DNA of 64,000 bases from Actinoallomurus vinaceus. GTDB taxonomy: Bacteria > Actinomycetota > Actinomycetes > Streptosporangiales > Streptosporangiaceae. The position numbers and the translations under genes were made by a program. Below the pieces are notes generated by a model that made no database searches, was not told the origin of the DNA, and worked only from the letters and a program-made list of their open reading frames with translations. The stretch lies in the NCBI RefSeq assembly GCF_039542055.1, contig NZ_BAABHK010000003.1, positions 62,001-126,000 on the forward strand. The letters run 5' to 3'. Of the stretch, positions 8,600 through 17,091 are shown in pieces. How positions within the stretch are numbered: position 1 is the stretch's first letter; each line of letters starts with the position of its first letter.

Positions 8600-10210
8600 G
8601 TGAGCGCCCCGGTTCCCTTCAGCCGCCGTGACTTTCTGCGCTACAGCGGGACGGTGAGCGCCGCAGCGGCCGTCTCCGCCGCCCTGTCGGCCTGCAGCGG
8701 GCCCGCATCGACGAGCTCGACCGGGTCGAGCGGGTCCAAGGACCTCGTCACCGCCGTCATCGGCTACGGCAACGACCAGACCTGGGACCCGACCATGACC
8801 GCGTCGGCGTTCGCGATGGCCGGCAACAACCACATCTACGAGGGCCTGGTCGACACCGACCCGATCACGCGCGAGCCGTACCCCGCGCTGGCCACCGCGC
8901 TGCCCGCCGACAAGTCCGCGACCACGTGGAAGTTCACGCTGCGCCAGGGCGCCAAGTGGCACGACGGGCAGCCGGTCACCGTCGACGACGTGCTGTTCAC
9001 CTTCGACCGCATCCTGGACACGAAGGCCCAGACGCTCACCTACAACTTCTTCGCGGCCTGGCTGAAGGAGGTGCGGAAGGTCGACGACACCAGCGTCGAG
9101 CTGGTCTTCAAGTTCCCCTTCCCGGACGCGCTCCCCCGCCTCACGATCGCGAAGATCATGCCGAAGCACGTCTTCGGCCAGCCGGGCGGCTGGGACGCGG
9201 CCAAGAACGGCAAGGCGGTCGGCTCGGGCCCGTACAAGATGGTCCAGCACAACCCGAAGTCGAACACGATGTTCGAGGCGTTCGCGGATTACAACGGCCA
9301 GCGCAAGGCCGCGATCAAGAAGATGAACTGGCTGTCCATCGTCGACGCCGCCGCCCGCGTCGCCAAGATCTCCGGCGGTTCGGCCGAGGCGCAGATCTCC
9401 GACAACGTGCCGTACGCCAACATCGACCAGCTGCGCAAGAGCGGGCTGACCGTCGAGGGCGGCAAGGGCATGAACCACATGTTCTTGATGTTCAACACCG
9501 CCAAGAAGCCGTTCGACGACATCCGAGTCCGGCAGGCGCTGTTCTACGCGATCGACACCCAGAAGATGATCGAGGTGGCGCTGAAGGGGCACGGCACCCC
9601 GGCCACGAGCTTCCTCAACGAGCAGAACCCCTCGTACGCCCGCGCCAAGACCGTCTACTCCTACGACCCGGAGAAGGCCAAGTCGCTGCTCAAGGCGGCC
9701 GGCGTCACGAACCTCACGATCAACCTGATGGCGGTCAACGTCAGCTGGATCGCCGACTGCCTGCCGACGATCGCCAACTCCTGGAACGCCATCGGCATCA
9801 AGACGACGCTCGCGCCGCAGGACACCAGCGCGCTGTTCACCAAGATGGACCAGTCGCAGGACTACCAGGTGGTCGCGGCGGCCTCGAACCCGAACCAGTT
9901 CGGTCTCGACGCCGACCTCATCCTCCGCTACAACTTCACGCCCGGCGGCAACTGGATGAAGTACACCAAGTGGGACAGCAGCGCGGACGCGAAGAAGGTG
10001 TTCGCGAAGATGGACGAGGCCACCGCCGAGCCGGACCAGCAGAAGAAGCTCCAGCTCACCCACGACTACATCGACATCATCGCCGAGCAGGCCGTGCTCT
10101 ACCCGGTCGTGCACACCGAGCTGATGACCGCCTGGAACACCAAGAAGCTCACCGGCGTGCGGCCGCAGGCCTACCCCGGCATCAACCTGCTGCAGGCCAA
10201 GCGCGTCTGA
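8600..10210 (+). CDS. siaE: Family 5 ABC substrate-binding lipoprotein, SiaE/SatA-like (sialic acid uptake)
   Basis: This 536-residue SBP_bac_5 protein starts at a GTG four bases after a full AGGAGG. The N-terminus carries a twin-arginine motif (RRDFLR, residues 9-14) and a lipobox ending at Cys32 (ALSAC), so it is likely exported folded and anchored to the membrane. The fold is shown by WDPTMTASAFAMAGNNHIYEGL, LRQGAKWHDGQPVTVDDVLFTF and VRQALFYAIDTQKM. Family 5 proteins usually bind peptides or nickel, but SatA of Haemophilus ducreyi and SiaE of Corynebacterium glutamicum belong here and bind sialic acid. The sialidases, aldolase and shared operator favour that ligand. A hairpin just downstream may hold the permease genes at lower expression. 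Confidence 0.85.
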   Translation: MSAPVPFSRRDFLRYSGTVSAAAAVSAALSACSGPASTSSTGSSGSKDLVTAVIGYGNDQTWDPTMTASAFAMAGNNHIYEGLVDTDPITREPYPALATALPADKSATTWKFTLRQGAKWHDGQPVTVDDVLFTFDRILDTKAQTLTYNFFAAWLKEVRKVDDTSVELVFKFPFPDALPRLTIAKIMPKHVFGQPGGWDAAKNGKAVGSGPYKMVQHNPKSNTMFEAFADYNGQRKAAIKKMNWLSIVDAAARVAKISGGSAEAQISDNVPYANIDQLRKSGLTVEGGKGMNHMFLMFNTAKKPFDDIRVRQALFYAIDTQKMIEVALKGHGTPATSFLNEQNPSYARAKTVYSYDPEKAKSLLKAAGVTNLTINLMAVNVSWIADCLPTIANSWNAIGIKTTLAPQDTSALFTKMDQSQDYQVVAAASNPNQFGLDADLILRYNFTPGGNWMKYTKWDSSADAKKVFAKMDEATAEPDQQKKLQLTHDYIDIIAEQAVLYPVVHTELMTAWNTKKLTGVRPQAYPGINLLQAKRV

Positions 10211-10218
10211 CCGCTGAG

Positions 10219-10254
10219 ACGGCGGCGGGGCATGCCCCCGGTCCCCGCCGCCGT
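10219..10254 (+). terminator. Intercistronic hairpin between binding protein and permease genes
   Basis: A perfect 12-bp stem (ACGGCGGCGGGG at 10219-10230 and its complement at 10243-10254) is followed by TTTCC. It lies within the operon, so it probably acts as a partial terminator or 3'-end stabiliser that lets the binding protein be made in excess over the membrane subunits. Confidence 0.65.
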
Positions 10255-10298
10255 TTCCGCTCCGCCCCTTCGACCCGACTCTTCCCAGGAGGCACCCG

Positions 10299-11258
10299 GT
10301 GGCAGTGATCGCCAGAATGCTGGTGCGCCGCGTCCTGCTCCTGATCCCGCTGTTGCTGGGCGTCGTCCTGTTCGTCTTCCTCATCATGCGGTTCTCCGAC
10401 AACAAGCCGGAGTACGCCTACTTCGAGGGCTCGAACCCGACGCCCGCGCAGGTCCACCAGTTCAAGGTGGAGAACGGCCTGCTGGATCCGCTGCCCGTCC
10501 GGTACGTGCGGTTCGTCGGCCAGCTGGTGCGGGGCGACATGGGCACGAGCGTGCTGACGAAGGCGCCCGTGCGCGACTCGGTGGCGACCGCCCTGCCGCT
10601 GACGGTGCAGCTCACCGTGCTCGGCATACTGATCGCCGTCGTGCTGTCGCTGATCTTCGGGATCACCGGGGCCATCTTCCGGGACCGCTGGCCCGACCAG
10701 CTCGTCCGGATCGTGTCGCTGGTCGGCGTCGCGGCCCCGGCGTTCTGGATCGCGCTGCTGCTGATCCAGTACCTGGCGGTCGAGCGCGGGTGGTTCCCGA
10801 CCAGCGGCTACGTCAACCCCGCCGACTCCTTCACCGGCTGGCTGAAGTCGCTGACGCTGCCCGCGCTGTCCCTGTCGCTGCCGCAGGCCGCCTACCTGAC
10901 GAGGATCATCCGCACGTCGATGGTCGAGGAGCTCGACAAGGACTACGTGCGGACCGCCATCGGCAGCGGCCTGCCGCCGATCGTCGTCGTCGGCCGCAAC
11001 GTCCTGCGCAACGCGCTGGTCAACCCGCTGACCGTCCTGGGCCTGCGGGTCGGCTACCTGCTCGGCGGCGCGGTGGTCATCGAGACCATCTACTCGCTGC
11101 CCGGCATGGGCCAGCTCATGATCACCGCGGTGCGCAACGGTGACCCGGCCGTGGTCCAGGGCGTCGTCCTCACGATCGCGACCGGGTTCGTGGTGGTGAA
11201 CCTCGTCGTCGACGTCCTCTACCTGCTCGTCAACCCCCGACTCAGGAGCGCCGCCTGA
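10299..11258 (+). CDS. siaF: DppB/SiaF-type ABC transporter permease
   Basis: This 319-residue membrane protein opens with the typical DppB start (MLVRRVLLLIPLLLGVVLFVFLIMRF). It has about six membrane spans and a cytoplasmic loop IRTSMVEELDKDYVRTA ahead of GLPPIVVVGRNVLRNAL, the EAA-like contact with the ATPase. GTG at 10299 is the start, with AGGAGG six bases upstream. Its TGA overlaps the ATG of the next gene (TGATG), a sign of translational coupling. Together with the permease half of the following fusion protein it would form the inner-membrane channel for the ligand of the family 5 binding protein. Confidence 0.92.
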   Translation: MAVIARMLVRRVLLLIPLLLGVVLFVFLIMRFSDNKPEYAYFEGSNPTPAQVHQFKVENGLLDPLPVRYVRFVGQLVRGDMGTSVLTKAPVRDSVATALPLTVQLTVLGILIAVVLSLIFGITGAIFRDRWPDQLVRIVSLVGVAAPAFWIALLLIQYLAVERGWFPTSGYVNPADSFTGWLKSLTLPALSLSLPQAAYLTRIIRTSMVEELDKDYVRTAIGSGLPPIVVVGRNVLRNALVNPLTVLGLRVGYLLGGAVVIETIYSLPGMGQLMITAVRNGDPAVVQGVVLTIATGFVVVNLVVDVLYLLVNPRLRSAA

Positions 11259-13291
11259 TGCGCAACGGCCTGGCGAAACGACTGTCCCAGGGAGGCGTCG
11301 GCTTCCGGCGGCTGGGCGTGCCCTCGTGGATCGCCCTGGGCGTGGTCCTGGTGATCGCCCTCGCCGCCGTCTTCGCCCCGGTGCTGGCACCCCACTCCCC
11401 GTACGTCCAGGAGGCGGCGGGCGGCGGCCCCAGCGGGTCGCACTGGATGGGCCTGGACAGTTCCAACCGCGACATCTTCGCCCGGCTGCTGTACGGCGCG
11501 CGGTGGTCCCTCGTCATCGGCCTGGGCGCCACCGCGATCGCCCTCGTCGCCGGCGCGCTGCTCGGCTCCGTCGCGGCGACCTCGCGCCGGGCGATCGACG
11601 AGACGATCATGCGCGTCCTCGACGTGGTCATGGCGTTCCCGGGCATCGCGCTCGCCGCCGTGCTGGTCGCGGTGTTCGGCGGCAGCATCCCGGTGCTGGT
11701 GCTGGCCCTGGCCTTCCTCTACACACCGCCGGTGGCGCGGGTCGTCCGCGGCAACGTCCTGGCGCAGTACGGCGAGGACTACGTCGCGGCCGAGCGGGTC
11801 ATCGGCGCCCGCACCCCGCACATCCTGCTCCGGCACGTCGCCATCAACTGCGCCGCGCCGATCCTGGTCTTCTGCACCGTGATGATCGCCGACGTCATCG
11901 TCTTCGAGGCGTCGCTGTCGTTCATCGGCGCGGGCGTACGGCCGCCGGACCCGTCGTGGGGCAGCGTCATCGCCGACGGCAAGAACATGGTGCTGCTGGG
12001 CGGCTGGTGGGCCACCGTCTTCCCCGGCCTGGTCATCCTCGGCACCGTGCTCGCGCTGAACATCCTCGCCGAGGGCATCTCCGACGCCTGGGCCACGCCG
12101 TCCGCACGTGTTCGCCACCCCCATGGCTTCGCCCCACCGCCCCCGGGCCGCGACGGGGCCTCCGGAAAGAAGGACGACGTCGACGCGCTCGAGCAGGCCA
12201 CGCCGGGGTCCGGGGAGGTCACCCCGCTGCCCGGCCTCGCCGAGGCGGCCGCGCGCCTGGCCGAGCGGGCCCGGCCCCTGCCCGAGGGCGAGCCGGTCCT
12301 GGCGGTGGAGAACCTCGCCATCGGCTTCGACGACCAGCACGACGGAGTGGACATCGTCGACGGGATCTCCTTCGAGGTACGGCCCGGGGAGGTGCTCGGC
12401 CTCGTCGGCGAGTCCGGCAGCGGCAAGTCGCTGACCGCGCTGACCGTCATGGGCCTGCAGCCGCGCGGCGCGCGGGTGCGCGGGCAGGTCCGGTTCGACC
12501 ACAAGGACCTCCTCGCCCTCGGCCGGTCGGCCCGGCGGCGGCTCCTCGGCCACGACATGGCGATGATCTACCAGGACGCGCTGTCGTCACTGAACCCGTC
12601 CATGACCATCAAGGCGCAGCTCAAGCAGGTCGTCCGGCGCGGCGGCCGGCGCAGCCCGGCGGAGCTGCTGGAGCTGGTGGGCCTGGACCCGGCGCGCACG
12701 CTCCGGTCGTACCCGCACGAGCTGTCCGGCGGGCAGCGGCAGCGGGTGCTCATCGCGATGGCCCTGTCCCGCGACCCGAAACTGATCATCGCGGACGAGC
12801 CGACGACGGCCCTGGACGTCACCGTGCAGGCGCAGGTCATCCAGCTGCTGCTGCGGCTGCGCGAGGAGCTGGGCTTCGCCCTCATTCTCGTCTCGCACGA
12901 CCTGGCCCTGGTCGCCGACATCACCGACCGGGTCGTCGTGATGTACGGCGGGCAGATCGTCGAGACCGGCGTGACCTCCGCCCTGGTCGGCGCGCCCGCG
13001 CACCACTACACCCGGGGCCTGCTCGGGTCGGTGCTGTCCCTGGAGTCCGGGGCCGAGCGCCTCACCCAGATCCGCGGCGTGGTGCCCTCCCCCGCCGACT
13101 TCCCGGCCGGCTGCCGGTTCTCCGACCGGTGCCCGATGGCGACCGAGGTCTGCCGCACGGAGACACCCCGCCTCGACGGCCAGGGACTCCGTCACTCGGC
13201 CGCCTGCCACCACCCGGCGATCGATCTCGCCGGCTCCATGTCCGCCGCCGGCACGGGCACCCCGCCCGCCGGCCCCGAGGAGGCACGTTGA
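11258..13291 (+). CDS. siaG: Fused ABC transporter permease and ATPase, SiaG-type
   Basis: This 677-residue protein joins two subunits that are usually separate. Residues 1 to about 285 form a DppC-type permease (GLDSSNRDIFARLLYGARWSLVIG; EDYVAAERVIGARTPHILLRH as the EAA loop). A linker of about 60 residues follows, then a DppD-type ATPase with Walker A GESGSGKS near 384-391, signature LSGGQRQR near 489-496 and Walker B LIIADEP just after. The C-terminal oligopeptide/dipeptide ATPase extension carries the cysteines C-X6-C-X6-C (CRFSDRCPMATEVC). The same fusion is known for the C. glutamicum sialic acid transporter (cg2939, SiaG), which supports the proposed substrate. It starts at an ATG overlapping the previous stop, and its own stop overlaps the TTG of the next gene. 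Confidence 0.92.
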   Translation: MRNGLAKRLSQGGVGFRRLGVPSWIALGVVLVIALAAVFAPVLAPHSPYVQEAAGGGPSGSHWMGLDSSNRDIFARLLYGARWSLVIGLGATAIALVAGALLGSVAATSRRAIDETIMRVLDVVMAFPGIALAAVLVAVFGGSIPVLVLALAFLYTPPVARVVRGNVLAQYGEDYVAAERVIGARTPHILLRHVAINCAAPILVFCTVMIADVIVFEASLSFIGAGVRPPDPSWGSVIADGKNMVLLGGWWATVFPGLVILGTVLALNILAEGISDAWATPSARVRHPHGFAPPPPGRDGASGKKDDVDALEQATPGSGEVTPLPGLAEAAARLAERARPLPEGEPVLAVENLAIGFDDQHDGVDIVDGISFEVRPGEVLGLVGESGSGKSLTALTVMGLQPRGARVRGQVRFDHKDLLALGRSARRRLLGHDMAMIYQDALSSLNPSMTIKAQLKQVVRRGGRRSPAELLELVGLDPARTLRSYPHELSGGQRQRVLIAMALSRDPKLIIADEPTTALDVTVQAQVIQLLLRLREELGFALILVSHDLALVADITDRVVVMYGGQIVETGVTSALVGAPAHHYTRGLLGSVLSLESGAERLTQIRGVVPSPADFPAGCRFSDRCPMATEVCRTETPRLDGQGLRHSAACHHPAIDLAGSMSAAGTGTPPAGPEEAR

Positions 13292-14307
13292 CCGCCGACG
13301 AGACCCTCGCCGAACTCTCCGACGTCCACGTGGTGTTCAAGGCGCGCTCCGGCGGCCTGTTCACCCGCGACCGCGTCTACGCGCTGACCGGGGCGGACCT
13401 GACCGTCCGCCCCGGCGAGACGGTGGGCGTCGTGGGCGAGTCCGGTTGCGGCAAGTCCACCCTCGCCAAGGTCCTCGTCGGCCTGCAGCGGCCCACGTCC
13501 GGCGCGGTCGCCTTCGGCGGCAAGGACATCTGGTCGATGTCCGCGTCCGAGCGCCGCACGGCGATCGGGTCGACGACCGGCATGGTCTTCCAGGACCCGT
13601 CGACCGCGCTGAACCGCCGGCTGCCGGTCCGGCGGATCCTGCGCGACCCGCTCGACGTGCACCGCGTGGGCACCGCCCGCGAACGCGAGGACCGCGTCCG
13701 TGAGCTGATCGACCTCGTGGGCCTTCCGGGGAGCGTGGCCGACCTGCTGCCCGGCCAGATCTCCGGCGGGCAGCGGCAGCGGGTCGCCATCGCCCGGGCC
13801 CTGGCGCTGCGGCCGAAGCTGCTGATCGCCGACGAGCCCACCAGCGCCCTGGACGTCTCCGTACGGGCGCAGATCCTCAACCTGCTGCTCGACCTGAAGC
13901 AGCGGTTCGACCTCGCCATGCTCTTCGTCTCGCACGACATCCAGACGGTACGGCGGATGAGCGACCGGGTCGTGACGATGTACCTCGGCCGGATCGTCGA
14001 GCAGACCCCGGCCGAGGCGGTTCCGGCGCGGGCCCGGCACCCGTACACGCGCGCGCTGTTCTCCGCGACGCCCGGCCTGCTCTCGCCGATCGACCCGATC
14101 CCCCTGATCGGGCCGGTGCCGTCGGCGACCCGGCCGCCGAGCGGCTGCCCGTTCCGTACGCGCTGCTGGCGGGCCGACGACGTCTGCGCCGCCGAGATGC
14201 CGGCCGCGGAGATCGACGGCGGGGAGCACCTGTTCCGCTGCCACCACCCGGTTCCGGCCGGAGCGACCGACCGTGAACTGATCGGCCAGGCCGGGGAGCG
14301 TGACTGA
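13288..14307 (+). CDS. siaI: DppF/SiaI-type ABC transporter ATPase with TTG start
   Basis: This 339-residue protein is the second ATPase of the transporter. Walker A is GESGCGKS at about 50-57, the signature ISGGQRQR at about 158-165 and Walker B LLIADEP at about 178-184. The C-terminal extension has the cysteine cluster CPFRTRCWRADDVC. The TTG at 13288 is chosen as start because GAGGAGG lies five bases upstream and the TTGA overlap with the previous stop is in register. It pairs with the ATPase half of the fused SiaG-type protein to power uptake. A 68-base gap separates it from the aldolase gene, so they are probably co-transcribed. Confidence 0.9.
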   Translation: MTADETLAELSDVHVVFKARSGGLFTRDRVYALTGADLTVRPGETVGVVGESGCGKSTLAKVLVGLQRPTSGAVAFGGKDIWSMSASERRTAIGSTTGMVFQDPSTALNRRLPVRRILRDPLDVHRVGTAREREDRVRELIDLVGLPGSVADLLPGQISGGQRQRVAIARALALRPKLLIADEPTSALDVSVRAQILNLLLDLKQRFDLAMLFVSHDIQTVRRMSDRVVTMYLGRIVEQTPAEAVPARARHPYTRALFSATPGLLSPIDPIPLIGPVPSATRPPSGCPFRTRCWRADDVCAAEMPAAEIDGGEHLFRCHHPVPAGATDRELIGQAGERD

Positions 14308-14375
14308 TGCCCCCGCCCTCGTTAGACCGTTCCAACCTCTCGCAACGCTCTCGCTCAGTGACTGAAGGGAAATCG

Positions 14376-15302
14376 ATGACCACCGCCACCAAGCTGTCCG
14401 GCGTCATCCCCCCGGTGTGCACCCCGCTGACCCCCGAGTACGAGGTCGACACCGCTTCGTTGACGCGGCTGGTGGATCACCTGCTGGACGGCGGGGTCGA
14501 CGGCCTGTTCGTCCTGGGATCGTCGTCGGAGGTGGCGTTCCTGCCCGACGGGCACCGGAAGGTCGTGCTGGACACCGTGCTGGGCCACGTCGCCGGGCGG
14601 GTCCCCGTGCTGGCCGGCGTCATCGACATGACCACACCGCGCGTGCTCGACCACGTGCGGGTCGCGGCCGAGGCGGGCGCCGACGGCCTCGTCGCCACCG
14701 CGCCCTTCTACACCCGCACCCATCCCGCCGAGATCGCGCTGCACTTCCGCAAGATCGCCGAGGCGGGTCTCCCGCTGTACGCCTACGACCTGCCGGTGGC
14801 CGTGCACAGCAAGCTCGGCTCCGACCTGGTGCTGGAGCTGGCCGCCGAAGGGGTGCTCGCCGGGCTCAAGGACTCCAGCGGCAACGACGCCGGGCTGCGC
14901 GAGGTGATCCTCGGCCGCCGGGACCGCGCCGTGCCGTCGTTCTCGGTCCTGACCGGCTCGGAGCTGACGGTCGACTCGGCGCTGGCGATGGGCGCGGACG
15001 GCGTCGTCCCCGGCCTGGGCAACGTCGACCCGCACGGGTACGTACGGCTGTTCCGCGCGGCGTCGGCGGGCGACTGGGCGGCGGCCCGTACCGAGCAGGA
15101 GCGGCTGTTCCGCCTGTTCGGGCTGGTGAACGCGGGCGGTCCGCACATGGGCCGCGGGTCCTCGGCGCTGGGGGCGTTCAAGGCGGCGCTGCACCTGCGG
15201 GGCGTCATCGACCATCCGACCACCGCGCTCCCGCAGATCCCCCTGGGCGACGAGGAGATCGCCGTGGTCGGCAAGTACCTCGCCGAGGCCGCCCTCCTGT
15301 AA
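14376..15302 (+). CDS. nanA: DapA/N-acetylneuraminate lyase-family aldolase
   Basis: This 308-residue TIM-barrel enzyme is of the class I aldolase family that includes NanA and DapA. The Schiff-base lysine is Lys165 in AGLKDSSGN and the partner tyrosine is Tyr137 in YAYDLP. The substrate-carboxylate loop, usually GxTGE, reads GSSSE here (residues 48-52), so it is not a textbook member of either family. Context argues for cleavage of N-acetylneuraminate or a related sugar acid to pyruvate and an N-acetyl sugar: it is the last gene of the SiaE-type transporter operon. The start is the ATG at 14376 with GAAGGGA six bases before it. nanK and nanE were not found nearby. Confidence 0.75.
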   Translation: MTTATKLSGVIPPVCTPLTPEYEVDTASLTRLVDHLLDGGVDGLFVLGSSSEVAFLPDGHRKVVLDTVLGHVAGRVPVLAGVIDMTTPRVLDHVRVAAEAGADGLVATAPFYTRTHPAEIALHFRKIAEAGLPLYAYDLPVAVHSKLGSDLVLELAAEGVLAGLKDSSGNDAGLREVILGRRDRAVPSFSVLTGSELTVDSALAMGADGVVPGLGNVDPHGYVRLFRAASAGDWAAARTEQERLFRLFGLVNAGGPHMGRGSSALGAFKAALHLRGVIDHPTTALPQIPLGDEEIAVVGKYLAEAALL

Positions 15303-15417
15303 TCGGATCGGTCATTTCGGTCGGCGAATTCGCGCACCGAAATCAGCGGCACCCCCGCCAGAAATAAGAAACGTATAACCGCTTCCCCCAATTGGCGATC
15401 TCGAATTATGCGCCGAC

Positions 15418-15600
15418 GTGGGCGGCGAGGCGGAATCGCTCGTCTCCATGCGACCGGGCGGCACGTACCCCCTGGTGGACCGCCATGGGCAAGGTCCTCG
15501 TGGCGAACGCCGGCCCGGACGTGCCGCCCGGTCCCGTCCCCGCCTCCTGGCGGCGGGTGAGTGCGCGGATCCGGGGCGAGGGCATCGCAATCCGTGCCGG
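15418..15600 (+). pseudogene. Frameshifted fragment of an IclR-family regulator gene
   Basis: This segment aligns closely at DNA level with 16675-16857 inside the intact IclR gene downstream: both run from GTGGGCGG(C/T)GAGGCGGA through CGACCGGGC, GGGCAAGGTCCTC and CGCCTCCTGGC to the next helix. The copy carries an extra base between the STYPW and AAGKV equivalents, so the frame is broken, and both the N-terminal helix-turn-helix and the C-terminus are missing. It is a decayed remnant of a duplicated regulator gene. Confidence 0.75.
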
Positions 15601-16266
15601 AAAACGCCGTGCGGTCGGGGCCGGATCGGCCGTCGACCCGGCGCGAGATCCGGCCGTCTGGCCGGACTCGGCCGTACCCCGTCGCTCTATTGTCAATGAC
15701 CCTTCCGCACTGGAATATAACGGGCAATACAGGCAAACGATCTAGGAGCCGTTGCGGGTTGCTGATCACGAGCCCATCCCGGGCATTCCACGAACTCGAT
15801 CCGCGCCAGAGGACGAAAATCCAGCCGGAGCGGCATTTCGGTCGACGATCACATCGACCTAAATCATCGGTTCTTTCACCATGGAGATCGGCGATGCCGG
15901 AGTTCCTGTTGCCTCCCCCGGGCTAGCAGTCCATCGGCCCTGCTGGAGCCCGACGAAGGACGCGACGGCGCACGCCAGGGCCATGGGATCGACCGGGGGG
16001 ACGTGCGACGAAGGTGGTCGCGCGGCCGGTGGCCGCCATGCGGCGTCACGACTCGTGCACCCGATCACCGACGTCGGTTCGGGGCCGGAAAGCCATCACG
16101 AGAAACGATCGCACGTTCACTGACTCGTTGTCTAACTATTAGCACGATTAACTTGTCGGCAATTCGGGGGTGGCCGAAAAGGACGGTCGACGCTGGAAAG
16201 GCTGGATGCGCACGCGGATTTCCGTCGTGCCGATCGCCTTCCAGACGTAACCGATAGGAGGGAAAC
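15601..16266. other. Gene-free region between aldolase operon and IclR gene
   Basis: No convincing coding sequence is visible. It begins with the decayed end of the IclR remnant and has lower GC than its surroundings (for example GGAATATAACGGG near 15710). Near 16132-16142 is a short palindrome, CTAACTATTAG, within an A/T-rich patch about 125 bases before the IclR start; this is a candidate regulator site but is not otherwise supported. Confidence 0.5.
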
Positions 16267-17025
16267 GTGACAGCTGAGCCGTCTGCTCAGGGCACTCCAT
16301 CCGGCGAGCTCCCACCGGCAAGGAGAACGGTGGGATCCGTCACCGGGCGGGGGGTGCTGGAGGGCGCGTTCGGACTGTTGGAAGCGGTGCGGGAGGCCCA
16401 AGAGGCCGGTCTCACCGCGCTGGCCGCGGAGACCGGCCTGCCGAAGGCGACCACACACCGGCTCTTGGAACAGCTCGTGAGCCTCGGAGCGGTCGAGCGG
16501 CACCGCGGCCGCTACCGGATCGGCCCGCGGATGTTCCGCCTCGGGCACGGATGGCAACCGCATCCCCGGCTGCGAGCCGCCGCGCAGGGACCGATCCGCG
16601 AGCTCGCCGCCGCCACCGGCGCGTCGGTGGGCGTCTGTGTCCTGCGCGACCACCTCACGATCGTGGTCAGCGGAGTGGGCGGTGAGGCGGAGCCCCTTGT
16701 CTCGATGCGACCGGGCAGCACGTATCCCTGGTCGACCGCTGCGGGCAAGGTCCTCATGGCCAACGTCGGTCCTGACGTGCCCCTGGGTCCGCTTCCCGCC
16801 TCCTGGCAGCGGGTCAGCGCGCAGATCCGGGAGGACGACATCGCGTTCGACCACGAGGAGGTGATCCCCGGCATCAGCTGTGTGGCCGTGCCGCTCCGCG
16901 ATCGTTCCGGCGACACGATCGCCGCGCTGTGCGTGGTGGTGACCCGGTCCGGTTCGCTCTCCCGGCTGGCCGACCTGACGCGTCAGGTCGGCCGGTTCGT
17001 CGGTGCCGGGCTGGGCGGTCGGTGA
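16267..17025 (+). CDS. IclR-family transcriptional regulator
   Basis: This 252-residue protein has an N-terminal winged helix (GLTALAAETGLPKATTHRLLEQLVSLGAVER, roughly residues 47-78) and a C-terminal IclR effector domain with SMRPGSTYPWSTAAGKVLMA and a later GISCVAVPLRDRSGDTIAALCV. The start is GTG at 16267, six bases after AGGAGGG. It stands alone between the sialic acid region and the RiPP-like cluster, convergent with the MFS gene. A truncated, frameshifted copy of its effector domain lies about 1.2 kb upstream. It may control the sugar or aldolase genes behind it or an unlinked pathway; nothing in the sequence settles this. Confidence 0.85.
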   Translation: MTAEPSAQGTPSGELPPARRTVGSVTGRGVLEGAFGLLEAVREAQEAGLTALAAETGLPKATTHRLLEQLVSLGAVERHRGRYRIGPRMFRLGHGWQPHPRLRAAAQGPIRELAAATGASVGVCVLRDHLTIVVSGVGGEAEPLVSMRPGSTYPWSTAAGKVLMANVGPDVPLGPLPASWQRVSAQIREDDIAFDHEEVIPGISCVAVPLRDRSGDTIAALCVVVTRSGSLSRLADLTRQVGRFVGAGLGGR

Positions 17026-17091
17026 GAGGCCCGGCCCGGGCCCGGTGGCGTACGCGCCGCGCGGAAAGGAGGCCGGTGACCGGCCGGACCG

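Noticed and set aside
8570..10405. A 611-codon minus-strand frame over the SiaE-type binding protein
   Set aside because: The plus strand has Tat motif, lipobox and SBP_bac_5 motifs; the minus product is Arg/Gly/His-rich noise.
15392..15926. Short open frames in the gap after the aldolase
   Set aside because: They overlap the frameshifted IclR remnant and lack ribosome binding sites and family resemblance.
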